A program made the translations under genes and the position numbers. The notes under the pieces are model-generated. The model was not told where the DNA came from, made no database searches, and saw nothing but the letters and a program-made list of their open reading frames with translations. 64,000 bases of DNA from Pseudobutyrivibrio ruminis AD2017 (GTDB lineage Bacteria; Bacillota; Clostridia; Lachnospirales; Lachnospiraceae). The stretch spans positions 62,001 through 126,000 of the forward strand of contig NZ_AUJQ01000008.1 of the NCBI RefSeq assembly GCF_000424305.1, read 5' to 3'. Shown here piece by piece: positions 52,490 through 60,218 of this stretch. Positions within the stretch are counted from its first letter, which is position 1. Every line of letters begins with the position of its first letter.

Positions 52490-53299
52490 CTATTTAAACA
52501 AATATTGGAACTTTCTTATTCGCTGATACATAATTGTTCTGACTCTCTCAACAATATCTTTAGAATAGAATGATTGATTGTCCAGAAGTCTATCAACATC
52601 TTTCTTATCAAAACTAAACTTTATATTACAACCGTATGCCCCCTCAATAGCATCCAGCTGTTCGTCAAAATCCGTACATATAGTTTTAGATTTAACTTCA
52701 TCCATCATTTCCATTACATCACCATCTAATGGATAATCCAGCGTTATGTCAGATAATAACGCTGCTCCATTATCAAAAATGGGACACAGCTTGTAATTCC
52801 CAGAACCATCCATAAGAACAGCAATATTATGCATGTGTCTGTCCTCATTCAAGAAAAATGCATCAATAGTAAGCATTTTGCTTAAATAAACACCAAAGTC
52901 TTCTATACCAGTAAGCTTAATTACCTCATTAACAAAAAAACTAATTCTTTCCTCTACCGTCTTATGCTTCCAGACTGCCTGAAGAAGACTATTTCCTTTT
53001 TTTGATTTATATAATCTTTCAAGAGTTATAATCTGCCACCCATCCGGCAAGAAGTTAATGCTTCTTGCACCATTAAAAACTTTTCGTTTATATCTTATCT
53101 GTTCAAGATTATACGAAACAAATTCATCATTTCCTAGGGTTGACTTGAAGAGTAACTCGGAAACAATATATTCTGATAAAGCTTCATAACCAGCATAATC
53201 TGCCTTATACCAATAATTTCCATCTTGCCATTTCAATTGATTGCCTTTTGACGACTGTCTATCAAATATTTTTAACTGATTTTCATATAGTTCAATCAT
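52490..53299 (-). CDS. Short HipA-like kinase (HipT-like toxin candidate)
   Basis: A 269-residue HipA-fold kinase, far shorter than HipA (about 440 residues), so the N-terminal subdomain 1 is missing as in HipT. The catalytic loop is DAFFLNEDRHMHN (Asp153, Asn158) and the metal-binding Asp176 is in PIFDNGAALL. The early segment DRQSSKGNQLKW (about 13-24) lies where HipA/HipT have the Ser-rich Gly loop that is autophosphorylated. HipA and HipT phosphorylate aminoacyl-tRNA synthetases and cause growth arrest. The preceding gene is the probable antitoxin, 2 nt upstream. Confidence 0.82.
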   Translation of the reverse strand: MIELYENQLKIFDRQSSKGNQLKWQDGNYWYKADYAGYEALSEYIVSELLFKSTLGNDEFVSYNLEQIRYKRKVFNGARSINFLPDGWQIITLERLYKSKKGNSLLQAVWKHKTVEERISFFVNEVIKLTGIEDFGVYLSKMLTIDAFFLNEDRHMHNIAVLMDGSGNYKLCPIFDNGAALLSDITLDYPLDGDVMEMMDEVKSKTICTDFDEQLDAIEGAYGCNIKFSFDKKDVDRLLDNQSFYSKDIVERVRTIMYQRIRKFQYLFK

Positions 53300-53301
53300 T
53301 T

Positions 53302-53835
53302 CTAATCCTCAATATATATCCAAAAATCATCCTCCGCCATACGTCCTTGTGTTTTCTGTACTATCATAAATGGATCATAAAACGGAATATCCAATTCATC
53401 TAAAATCAACTTCATCTTATCTCTTGTTCTTGGAAAACAACGACTTTCAAGAAACTCAAGATAATCCAAATAAGTAGGCTCATCATTGATGCCAAAAGCC
53501 CTATACATAAGATCATCTACATAGTTTTTTACAAATATCTTTTGTTTAGAATCGTCAACGTCTATAAGAGTGCATCGCATATTTTTATACATATACCACA
53601 TCCTAACCGGCATACTTTTATATGGAACAGTGAGATATCTATCCACAAGTGTAGGCCTGTTCTCCAGTATACGTACAAGAGGTACTATTGGACCTGTTAT
53701 TTTAGCATTTTTATCACGTTCCCAGCGTTCAATAGTAGACTTTGAAATGTTTACAAGACTGGCAAACTCCACCTGTGTCAGTGATAATTTAGTTCTTAAG
53801 CGCTTTAATTCTTCTGATGTAATATAATTGTCCAT
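53302..53835 (-). CDS. XRE-HTH antitoxin with extra C-terminal domain
   Basis: A 177-residue protein. An N-terminal Cro/CI HTH (about 5-60, LRTKLSLTQVEFASLVNISKSTIERWERDK) is followed by a domain of about 110 residues (IFVKNYVDDLMYRAFG, then FLESRCFPRTRDKMKLILDELDIPFYDPFMIVQKTQGRMAEDDFWI). HipB antitoxins are much shorter. The added domain may replace the subdomain missing from the short HipA-like kinase, as HipS does in HipBST; this is inference. The ATG at 53835 has AAGGT upstream. Confidence 0.8.
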   Translation of the reverse strand: MDNYITSEELKRLRTKLSLTQVEFASLVNISKSTIERWERDKNAKITGPIVPLVRILENRPTLVDRYLTVPYKSMPVRMWYMYKNMRCTLIDVDDSKQKIFVKNYVDDLMYRAFGINDEPTYLDYLEFLESRCFPRTRDKMKLILDELDIPFYDPFMIVQKTQGRMAEDDFWIYIED

Positions 53836-53899
53836 AATCCAAACCTTCATTTTGAATGTTATTTGTTATTATATTACCATCAAAATGAGTGTTTTGCAA

Positions 53900-53944
53900 T
53901 ATAATAGGACTTCCCGCCTGGAAGCCCTAGCTGGAAGCCCTATT
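53900..53944 (-). terminator. Terminator of the XRE/Rpn pair, duplicated hairpin
   Basis: AATAGGGCTTCC and GGAAGTCCTATT pair across an internal duplicate of CTGGAAGCCCTA. The outer sequence closely matches the terminator at 52455-52488, so similar hairpins bracket the HipA-like module. Confidence 0.75.
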
Positions 53945-53950
53945 TCACGT

Positions 53951-54499
53951 CTAACTATTCTCATCTAATACTGCTTGCATAATATCCATTAACTGAACAA
54001 CTTTACTGAGTGGTACAGGTGTGTTAACATCTCCATTTGAAATAAATAACTGATTGCCACTAACAGATAGCTCTGTAGCAGCGTCTGATGGTGATATTGT
54101 TATCTTAACACCTTCATATTCTTCTAATGTTTTATGACGAAATCTGAATCCAGATTCCATCAGGCTTTTGATTTGGGCATCTCCTAAATTATCCAACATA
54201 CTTATGTCTAATAACTTAGCATCTGCTGCGGCATTAGCATATGCAACCAAAGCCTTAGAACGTCCTACCTTGCCTTCAGCTAAATCTCCATAAAACTGCC
54301 ATGGCTCAATATTAAAGTATTGCCCAAGCTTTTCTAAAGAGCTATAGCTTGGGGTTGTGTTCCCATTGACCCAATCGCAAAAGGTAGTATATTTATATCC
54401 TAAATCAGTTGCTACCCGTTTACGGGTCTTCTTTTTAACTTCTAGCAAATATTTTATATTCTTTGAAACTCTACTTTTTTCGTCTACTGCTGATATCAT
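53951..54499 (-). CDS. XRE-family HTH protein paired with the Rpn gene
   Basis: A 182-residue DNA-binding protein. The HTH is at about 12-70 (NIKYLLEVKKKTRKRVATDLGYKYTTFCDWVNGNTTPSYSSLEKLGQYF). The C-terminal part has a short beta segment (TELSVSGNQLFISNG) and no recognised family. It starts 2 nt after the Rpn stop, so the two form one transcription unit and it probably regulates it. The ribosome-binding site is weak, consistent with coupling. Confidence 0.8.
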   Translation of the reverse strand: MISAVDEKSRVSKNIKYLLEVKKKTRKRVATDLGYKYTTFCDWVNGNTTPSYSSLEKLGQYFNIEPWQFYGDLAEGKVGRSKALVAYANAAADAKLLDISMLDNLGDAQIKSLMESGFRFRHKTLEEYEGVKITISPSDAATELSVSGNQLFISNGDVNTPVPLSKVVQLMDIMQAVLDENS

Positions 54500-54501
54500 A
54501 A

Positions 54502-54732
54502 TTATTTAACCGTATTAGCATACTCATCATATAGCTTCTTGCGAAGACTGCTATTTTCCTTTATCATAATGTCCCTTGCCTCTGTGTCGCGGCCATTCTC
54601 TATAAGCCAAGAATACAGATTTAGAATGTTTTCTTCACCTTGCTCTATTCCTTGCTCTATTCCTTGCTCTATTCCTATTTCTATTCCTTCTTCTCTTCCC
54701 TCTTGTTTCAAATCCATGACAGCTTTACACAT
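54502..54732 (-). CDS. Possible internal gene inside rpn (short RpnS-like product, 76 aa)
   Basis: In the same frame as the Rpn gene, an ATG at 54732 (residue 253, MCKAVMDLKQEG) is preceded by AAGGTGAG at 54739-54746, spacing 6 nt, an excellent ribosome-binding site inside a coding sequence. The product would hold only the repeat and C-terminal helical region. Work on Rpn systems describes a short form made from an internal start that restrains the full-length nuclease. Here this is inferred from sequence alone. Confidence 0.5.
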   Translation of the reverse strand: MCKAVMDLKQEGREEGIEIGIEQGIEQGIEQGEENILNLYSWLIENGRDTEARDIMIKENSSLRKKLYDEYANTVK

Positions 54733-55488
54733 ATTGTACTCACCTTTCTTACTCCTACGCGGTAGTTTTATAGATGCAAACTCGCTCATTAATTCTGCAG
54801 TATCCTTTTTCACATGCATAAATGCAGAGTCCGATTCTACAAGATTCTGCATCTTGGATTTATCGTTCCTTGTGTTAAGTAAAAGAAATAATTCCCTTAA
54901 CTCTGTTCTGAAAACTGGAAAATCGTCTCTATCAATAATTGAGAACAAATTAATATTGTAGTCATTAATAAAAGGCTTAATTGAATCATCCACATCTACT
55001 AGCATTCCCCTCAATGATGTAGGTGCATCCCAAGGACGTGCGCCCCAATACAATGTAATTGTGACTACAGGAATCAACTTATCCTCTCTAGTAAATCCTG
55101 ATAAATAATCTTCAGCAGAACAATAACCTTCCGATCTGTTATAATCTGATATTTCCTCAACCTGCCTTAAATATGCTAACGCATCATACAGCATATCCCT
55201 AACTGGCATTGCATAGTGAATATCTGACTGATTCTCTATGCCAAGTATAGCATAAAAAAGCTTGTCATTCTTCATTATAATAGATTTTTTTATAATATCC
55301 CTAAACTTCTGAATTGATTTTGATTTACGATTACCAGCGGGAATGATAGATAACATGGATGTATCTATTTCTTCAAGTGTGGTCCAATCTATTACCTGCT
55401 TACCCCCATAGATTATTCCATTAAAAAAATCCGCAAAAATAACGGGATTCCTCATATATTTCTTAGTAGCTATATCCTTACTCGACAT
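54502..55488 (-). CDS. Rpn-family PD-(D/E)XK nuclease/transposase-like protein
   Basis: A 328-residue Rpn (recombination-promoting nuclease, PDDEXK) protein. The start FADFFNGIIYGG and the core FYAILGIENQSDIHYAMPVRDMLYDALAYLRQ (Glu85, Gln87 as E-x-Q) carry the nuclease motif. The C-terminus has a Glu-Gly-Ile-Gln repeat (about 264-284) encoded by three perfect 12-bp units. Rpn proteins are calcium-stimulated DNases linked to horizontal recombination and to phage defence. An internal start with its own ribosome-binding site at 54732 could make a short C-terminal protein. Confidence 0.82.
   Translation of the reverse strand: MSSKDIATKKYMRNPVIFADFFNGIIYGGKQVIDWTTLEEIDTSMLSIIPAGNRKSKSIQKFRDIIKKSIIMKNDKLFYAILGIENQSDIHYAMPVRDMLYDALAYLRQVEEISDYNRSEGYCSAEDYLSGFTREDKLIPVVTITLYWGARPWDAPTSLRGMLVDVDDSIKPFINDYNINLFSIIDRDDFPVFRTELRELFLLLNTRNDKSKMQNLVESDSAFMHVKKDTAELMSEFASIKLPRRSKKGEYNMCKAVMDLKQEGREEGIEIGIEQGIEQGIEQGEENILNLYSWLIENGRDTEARDIMIKENSSLRKKLYDEYANTVK
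54638..54673. repeat. Three tandem 12-bp repeats in the Rpn gene
   Basis: CCTTGCTCTATT occurs three times perfectly in tandem, followed by degenerate units. It encodes the in-frame EQGI repeat, so slippage would change length by four residues without frameshift. Confidence 0.9.
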
Positions 55489-55524
55489 TATTAAATCTCT
55501 TTCTAATACCTATAATACGTATTT

Positions 55525-55553
55525 ATATTACGGTAAGGCCGTATTTATGTCAA
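55525..55553 (-). promoter_or_regulatory. Sigma-A promoter of the Rpn/XRE pair
   Basis: Minus strand TTGACA, 17-nt spacer, TAATAT. The spacer holds TACGG-CCTTA-CCGTA, a possible operator for the paired XRE protein. Confidence 0.75.
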
Positions 55554-55578
55554 GTGAAAAATTTTTCACAAAGAAAAT

Positions 55579-55598
55579 GGACCTCCAAGTGGAGGTCC
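55579..55598 (-). terminator. Hairpin in the flagellin 2 3' region
   Basis: GGACCTCC and GGAGGTCC form an 8-bp stem followed by ATTTTCTTT on the minus strand. Between it and the flagellin stop (55599-55781) lie further hairpins, such as GGGGCTTGCTA with TAGCAGGCCCC at about 55678-55704; no gene is visible there. Confidence 0.6.
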
Positions 55599-55781
55599 AA
55601 ATCAATTACATCCTTGTAAGTTACTCTTTGAAGTCCCTTTCCAAGAGAGTGCCAAAGGCACTATTTTGAAAATTTAGGGGCCTGCTAGGGGATAGCAAGC
55701 CCCCTGATTTCACTAGTATTTAACTAGTCTGCGCGAAACGAATAAATAGTAATTTCAAAAGATTAGTTATCCCTTGAATGA

Positions 55782-57266
55782 TTAACCTAAGATTGAAAGT
55801 ACACCCTGTGTAGACTGGTTAGCCTGTGCAAGCATTGCCTGACCTGCCTGCTGAAGAATATTATTCTTGCTGTAGTTAACCATTTCGTCAGCCATATCTG
55901 TATCACGGATACGAGATTCAGCAGCGTTAGTATTCTCAACTACGTTGTCTACGTTAGCGATTGTATGCTCTAATCTGTTCTGAATAGCACCAAGAGAACC
56001 TCTTTGTGCTGATACAGTTGAAATAGCATCTGATATAGCATCGATAGCATATGTAGCAGCCTTACCTGTAGCATCAGCTACGTTAAGTCCCTGGATACCA
56101 AGTGAAGCAGAGCTCATATCAGCAATTGTTACACCAATCTTGTTTGTCATATCAGCATCAGAACCAACATGAAGATTAAAATTCAAATCATTCTGAACTT
56201 CTGCTGTCTTCTTTGCAAAAGTAAATGTAACCTTTGTATCATTTGCATTTGATGTAAGAGCATTCACATCATTCTTCTGCAATGCATTATTATCATACTT
56301 CTGAGTAATAGTACCTACTACTTCATCAGCACCGATTGAAGATGCAGCTCTAAGTTCATTAGCCATCAACTCATAAGCCTTTGCCTGTGTAATAACAGTC
56401 TTATTCTTAGAGTCGATACCTTCAACTGTTTTCTTTGCGGCATCTGTCTCTGGTCCATGCTCACCCAAATCATTGAACAATGTAACTGATTTACCATTGT
56501 ATTCAATTGTAGAACCATTACTTGCGAATTTGTCTAAGTCAGACATTGCTAACTCAGAAGTATCAACATTTGTTGTGCCAGCAATTGTAAATGACTTTCC
56601 ATCAATCTTAAACACTTCACCATTACCAGGATCAATTGCTTGTCCATTTCCTAATACAATTTTTGCATTAGTCAACATATTTGTTGTTGTATCACCTGAT
56701 ACACCAATTGTGTACTGTGTACCACCAATTGTTACCTGATCGCCCATTGAAAGAGCCTTTACTGTAAATGTAGCTTTTGTTGTGTTCTGAGTTAATGTTC
56801 CATCAAGACCTGCATCATGAGCTTTTATGTTGATAGTCTTTTTACCATAATCGCCCTTAAGAAGATATGTCTCGTTGAACTTTGTTGTCTCAGCAACACG
56901 ATCAATTTCTGTTGTAAGCTGGTTAATTTCGTCCTGGATAGAAGCACGGTCTGACTCACTGTTTGTTCCGTTTGAAGCCTGAACTGCAAGTTCATTCATT
57001 CTCTGAAGCATTGAGTGAACTTCTGTTAAAGCACCTTCAGCTGTCTGCACTGCAGATACACCATCCTGTGCGTTTGTAGAAGCCTGATCAAGACCTCTGA
57101 TCTGCTTACGCATCTTCTCTGAAATTGAAAGTCCTGCTGCATCATCTGCTGCTCTGTTGATTCTGTAACCTGAAGAAAGTTTCTCAGTTGACTTTGCCTG
57201 AGCGCCTGATGTGATGTTGAGCATTCTAGAAGCATTGCTTGCTTGCATGTTGTGTTGTACTACCAT
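55782..57266 (-). CDS. fliC: Flagellin 2 (long)
   Basis: A 494-residue flagellar filament subunit with the same ends as flagellin 1: MVVQHNMQASNASRML, KLSSGYRINRAADDAAGLSISEKMR, LQRMNELAVQASNGTN, and a C-terminus with RGSLGAIQNRLEHTI, DTDMADEMV and STQGVLSILG. The variable middle shares blocks such as FASNGSTIEYNGKSVTLFND. The ATG at 57266 follows AAGGAGG; an in-frame extension upstream covers the leader and is not translated. Two sigma-28 promoters lie upstream, and the Shine-Dalgarno sits in a CsrA-like hairpin. Confidence 0.97.
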   Translation of the reverse strand: MVVQHNMQASNASRMLNITSGAQAKSTEKLSSGYRINRAADDAAGLSISEKMRKQIRGLDQASTNAQDGVSAVQTAEGALTEVHSMLQRMNELAVQASNGTNSESDRASIQDEINQLTTEIDRVAETTKFNETYLLKGDYGKKTINIKAHDAGLDGTLTQNTTKATFTVKALSMGDQVTIGGTQYTIGVSGDTTTNMLTNAKIVLGNGQAIDPGNGEVFKIDGKSFTIAGTTNVDTSELAMSDLDKFASNGSTIEYNGKSVTLFNDLGEHGPETDAAKKTVEGIDSKNKTVITQAKAYELMANELRAASSIGADEVVGTITQKYDNNALQKNDVNALTSNANDTKVTFTFAKKTAEVQNDLNFNLHVGSDADMTNKIGVTIADMSSASLGIQGLNVADATGKAATYAIDAISDAISTVSAQRGSLGAIQNRLEHTIANVDNVVENTNAAESRIRDTDMADEMVNYSKNNILQQAGQAMLAQANQSTQGVLSILG

Positions 57267-57271
57267 AAATT

Positions 57272-57285
57272 CTACCTCCTTGTAG
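57272..57285 (-). promoter_or_regulatory. Shine-Dalgarno hairpin of flagellin 2 (CsrA-like site)
   Basis: The same CTAC-AAGGAG-GTAG hairpin as in flagellin 1, 5 nt before the ATG. Upstream GGGAG (57289-57293 in the plus orientation CTCCC) pairs with CTCCC-type bases at 57308-57312, with compensating differences between the two leaders. Confidence 0.6.
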
Positions 57286-57560
57286 ATACTCCCTAGATTC
57301 CTTTCCCGGGAGAAGTGCTTTCGCACTCAATTGTTAATAATTACATTTATATCCAACAGCATTCGCGCATATGCTGTAAAGATATCCAATTGATAAAGGT
57401 ATGCATGAAAAAAGCCTATTGTGAGTACAATAGATAAATAAAAAAGATATAACGAATATTTCGACCCTTAACATCCTTGTCCTGGTAACGAAACCTTTAT
57501 GAGGTTGTGATGTAACTAAAATCGAGATATAGAAATCCTTTTCATTTATCTCTAAATACT

Positions 57561-57587
57561 TTATCGGATGATGGTGGGAAAACTTAA
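57561..57587 (-). promoter_or_regulatory. Sigma-28 promoter P1 of flagellin 2
   Basis: TTAA, 15-nt spacer, TCCGATAA on the minus strand, about 295 nt before the start codon. The leader contains several hairpins (for example AGTGC-GAAA-GCACT at about 57312-57325). Confidence 0.85.
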
Positions 57588-57634
57588 CCCCTAAATTGAA
57601 AAAATTTAAAAAATATTTCTGTAGGTAGTTTTAC

Positions 57635-57688
57635 ACCCTCATCAGTCACCTACGGTGACAGCTTCCCCCTCAAGGTGGAAGCCTTTTT
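57635..57688. repeat. Dispersed double-hairpin repeat, copy 5
   Basis: CCCTCATCAG, hairpin GTCACC-TAC-GGTGAC, then CTTCCCCCTCAAGGTGGAAG. It lies between the two sigma-28 promoters; no gene follows its GATGAGGG end here. Confidence 0.85.
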
Positions 57689-57716
57689 CTTTGGCTTTTT
57701 TTGCCTTGCAATAGTT

Positions 57717-57743
57717 ATATCGGACGTACCGTTATAAACTTAA
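57717..57743 (-). promoter_or_regulatory. Second sigma-28 promoter P2
   Basis: TTAA, 15-nt spacer, TCCGATAT on the minus strand, 156 nt upstream of P1. The flanks share AACTTAACCCC followed by a TTGAAAA-rich stretch with P1, so the block looks duplicated. Confidence 0.7.
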
Positions 57744-57782
57744 CCCCTTTTTGAAAATTTTTTCAAAAAATTATTTTAGCTA

Positions 57783-57826
57783 TAAAAAAGGTGCTACAAT
57801 CAAGCCTTAGCTTAACTGTAACACCT
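57783..57826 (-). terminator. Terminator of the CBS pyrophosphatase operon
   Basis: GGTGTTACA pairs with TGTAGCACC across a 20-nt imperfect loop, followed by six T on the minus strand. Confidence 0.8.
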
Positions 57827-57877
57827 ATTATAACATCTAAAATGCATTAAAACCGTTTTTCACAAAAAGGTCATAAA

Positions 57878-59521
57878 CTATTCCTGAAGTGTTTCCATGA
57901 TAGGTGGGATGAGCTGCTTCTTACGAGAAACAACGCCCTCTAACATGTAGCTATCTGTAGCAACTGGCATGCGGAATGCATCTGCAATAATCTTGCCAGC
58001 ATCGTTACCTACGAATAATAGCTCTGTGTTTTCGTTTAAGATATCTGTGAGCATTACAAATACAGCATCTAAGCTAGCTGACTCAAGTACTGTATCCATG
58101 TATGCCTTAATATCTGCCTTAATTGTATTTAACTGGCTTCTTGAAACTGAGCTAACCTGAGCAACACCAAATTTAATTTCACCACTTGTGAAAATCTTGT
58201 AATCCTGGTGGAAAATCTGCTCTGCTGTACGATCCTTGAAATCACTAGCTGCTTCAAACATAGATGTTGCAAGCTCTGTAACATCTACTCCAGCGATACC
58301 TGCAAGCTCCTTAGCCAAAGCTTCGTCTGTAGGTGTGCATGTAGGTGATCTAAACATTAATGTATCAGAAAGGATAGCTGAGCAAAGAATACCTGCGATA
58401 TCCTTAGGGATTTCTACACCGCGCTCCTTGAACATTAATGTAACGATTGTAGCTGTTGAACCTAAAGGCTGGTTTCTGAATAAGATTGGAGAAACTGTCT
58501 CTAGTGAACCTAATCTGTGGTGATCGATAATCTCTAATACTTCTGCCTGGTCAATACCATTAACAGCCTGTGACTTTTCGTTGTGGTCAACAAGGATAAT
58601 TCTCTTCTTTTCCATATTTAAAAGAAGACGTCTTGAAACCATACCAATGTAATGTCTGTTCTCATCTAAGATAGGGAAATCTCTATGTCTAACAGATTTC
58701 ATTACTTCTCTTACTTCATCAACATAATCGTCAAGCTCGAAGCTGATAAGGTCATCCTTCTGCATGAACTGACGAATAGGCATAGCCTGATGAATAAGTC
58801 TAGCAACTGTAAATGTATCGAATTCAGTAGTAATAAGAACTACCTGATTCTTCTCAGCAAGCTCTGCAACTTCCTTTTCAACCTTGCTTGTACCACAAAC
58901 TACTAAGCAGCTACATCCTGCTTCAATACAGATGAGCTGACGAGCTGTAATGTTACCAACAATAGCAAGGTCATCTCTTTTAATATCATCAATAAGCTCT
59001 TCACGGCTGCTTGATGCAATAACTACAGAACCCTTAACAAAATATGCGTGTGGGTTACCTGTAACAAGTCTACCATTAAGTGTTCCAATGATGTTTGAAT
59101 ACTGAGTACGTGAACGAGATAAAATGCTGTTATCATAGATATCCATATATGAATATGCAATATCTCCGTTAACGATAACACCCTCAAGCTTACCAGTCTG
59201 TCCTACAACAGGAAGGGTTGCTACGTTCTTATCAAGCATAGTCTCCCATGCCTTCTTAAGTGAGATGTGTCCACTGACACCCTCTAACTGTCTGTATTCA
59301 ATATCACTAAGCTGAGCACCTACGTCTGTAACTGTCTCTGGCTCTGGAACATTGAAACGATTTAAAACATAACGAGTCTCTTCATTTAATGAACCCGCTT
59401 TTTTAGGGACATAATTCTCCCCTGTACTAAGTGCGTTCTTAAGATAAGAATACGCGATTGCTGCACAAATACTATCAGTATCTGGATTTTTGTGACCGAT
59501 TATATAAACTGACTTCGGCAT
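57878..59521 (-). CDS. Manganese-dependent inorganic pyrophosphatase with CBS and DRTGG domains
   Basis: A 547-residue DHH-family pyrophosphatase that splits pyrophosphate to phosphate. Metal ligands are in IGHKNPDTDSI near the start, RIILVDHNE and LEIIDHHRLGS. Two CBS motifs (GHISLKKAWETMLDKNVATLPVV and PIRQFMQKDDLISFELDDYVDEV) flank a DRTGG-like region (about 95-245). In such enzymes the insert binds adenine nucleotides and regulates activity, AMP inhibiting and diadenosine polyphosphates activating. It is the last gene of the era-recO-glyQS operon. Confidence 0.93.
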   Translation of the reverse strand: MPKSVYIIGHKNPDTDSICAAIAYSYLKNALSTGENYVPKKAGSLNEETRYVLNRFNVPEPETVTDVGAQLSDIEYRQLEGVSGHISLKKAWETMLDKNVATLPVVGQTGKLEGVIVNGDIAYSYMDIYDNSILSRSRTQYSNIIGTLNGRLVTGNPHAYFVKGSVVIASSSREELIDDIKRDDLAIVGNITARQLICIEAGCSCLVVCGTSKVEKEVAELAEKNQVVLITTEFDTFTVARLIHQAMPIRQFMQKDDLISFELDDYVDEVREVMKSVRHRDFPILDENRHYIGMVSRRLLLNMEKKRIILVDHNEKSQAVNGIDQAEVLEIIDHHRLGSLETVSPILFRNQPLGSTATIVTLMFKERGVEIPKDIAGILCSAILSDTLMFRSPTCTPTDEALAKELAGIAGVDVTELATSMFEAASDFKDRTAEQIFHQDYKIFTSGEIKFGVAQVSSVSRSQLNTIKADIKAYMDTVLESASLDAVFVMLTDILNENTELLFVGNDAGKIIADAFRMPVATDSYMLEGVVSRKKQLIPPIMETLQE

Positions 59522-59539
59522 ATTTCCTCCATTTAAAAC

Positions 59540-60187
59540 TTAAAAAATACCTAGAGAAAGAATAAATGAGGCAGCTGACAATCCAACTGATATGACTACA
59601 AGTACAATCAGTACTACTGAAAGCTTCTTAAGTGAGCTGTAATGTTCAACAGCCTTAAGAGCCTGCTCTTCGCTGTTGTCATGCTCCTTAAGTAAATCCT
59701 GAATCAAACGGTATAAATGAACAGATTCTGAATGAGTCTTCTCTGAGAGCTCGTTCTGAATAGAATCAAGTCCCGCAGAAACATTCTTTAATGTATCCTG
59801 AAGGCTTCTGCTATGCTTTTCGTATGATTCCTGATTGCCATTAACCTGGCCCTTGATGTCTACTTCCAGCTGATCCATGTTGTTCTTTACAACCTGCATC
59901 ATTCTGTCAACCTGAGTCTCTACATCAGCAACAAGAGTGTCTGCCTCTTCCTGCTTCTTAGAAAGTTCCTCCTGCAATTTGACATTGATTGCTTCTTTCT
60001 CTTTAACTAATGCTTCAAGTTCAGCTGCCTTATGTTCCTTTTGAACAATGAGCTGCTGCAGCTGAGTTGCCTTCTCACGAAAGGCGTCGATTTGCTCTAA
60101 AAGTAAATCCTCCCCCAATTCAGAAGGCTTAGTGTCCTCAAGCTCGCGAAAGTCTGTGGTCTTACCCTCTACATTAGTGTTTTCCAT
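59540..60187 (-). CDS. Coiled-coil tail-anchored membrane protein
   Basis: A 215-residue protein. Residues about 30-130 are a heptad-rich coiled coil (QLQQLIVQKEHKAAELEALVKEKEAINVKLQEEL). A short helical region follows, and one C-terminal transmembrane helix (VVLIVLVVISVGLSAASFILSLGIF) anchors it. No family is recognised. It might tether or scaffold the membrane-linked factors of its operon. The start at 60187 follows GGAGGAT; longer frames overlap glyQS. Confidence 0.75.
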   Translation of the reverse strand: MENTNVEGKTTDFRELEDTKPSELGEDLLLEQIDAFREKATQLQQLIVQKEHKAAELEALVKEKEAINVKLQEELSKKQEEADTLVADVETQVDRMMQVVKNNMDQLEVDIKGQVNGNQESYEKHSRSLQDTLKNVSAGLDSIQNELSEKTHSESVHLYRLIQDLLKEHDNSEEQALKAVEHYSSLKKLSVVLIVLVVISVGLSAASFILSLGIF

Positions 60188-60218
60188 AGCATTATCCTCC
60201 AATTTTTCTAAATGATAA

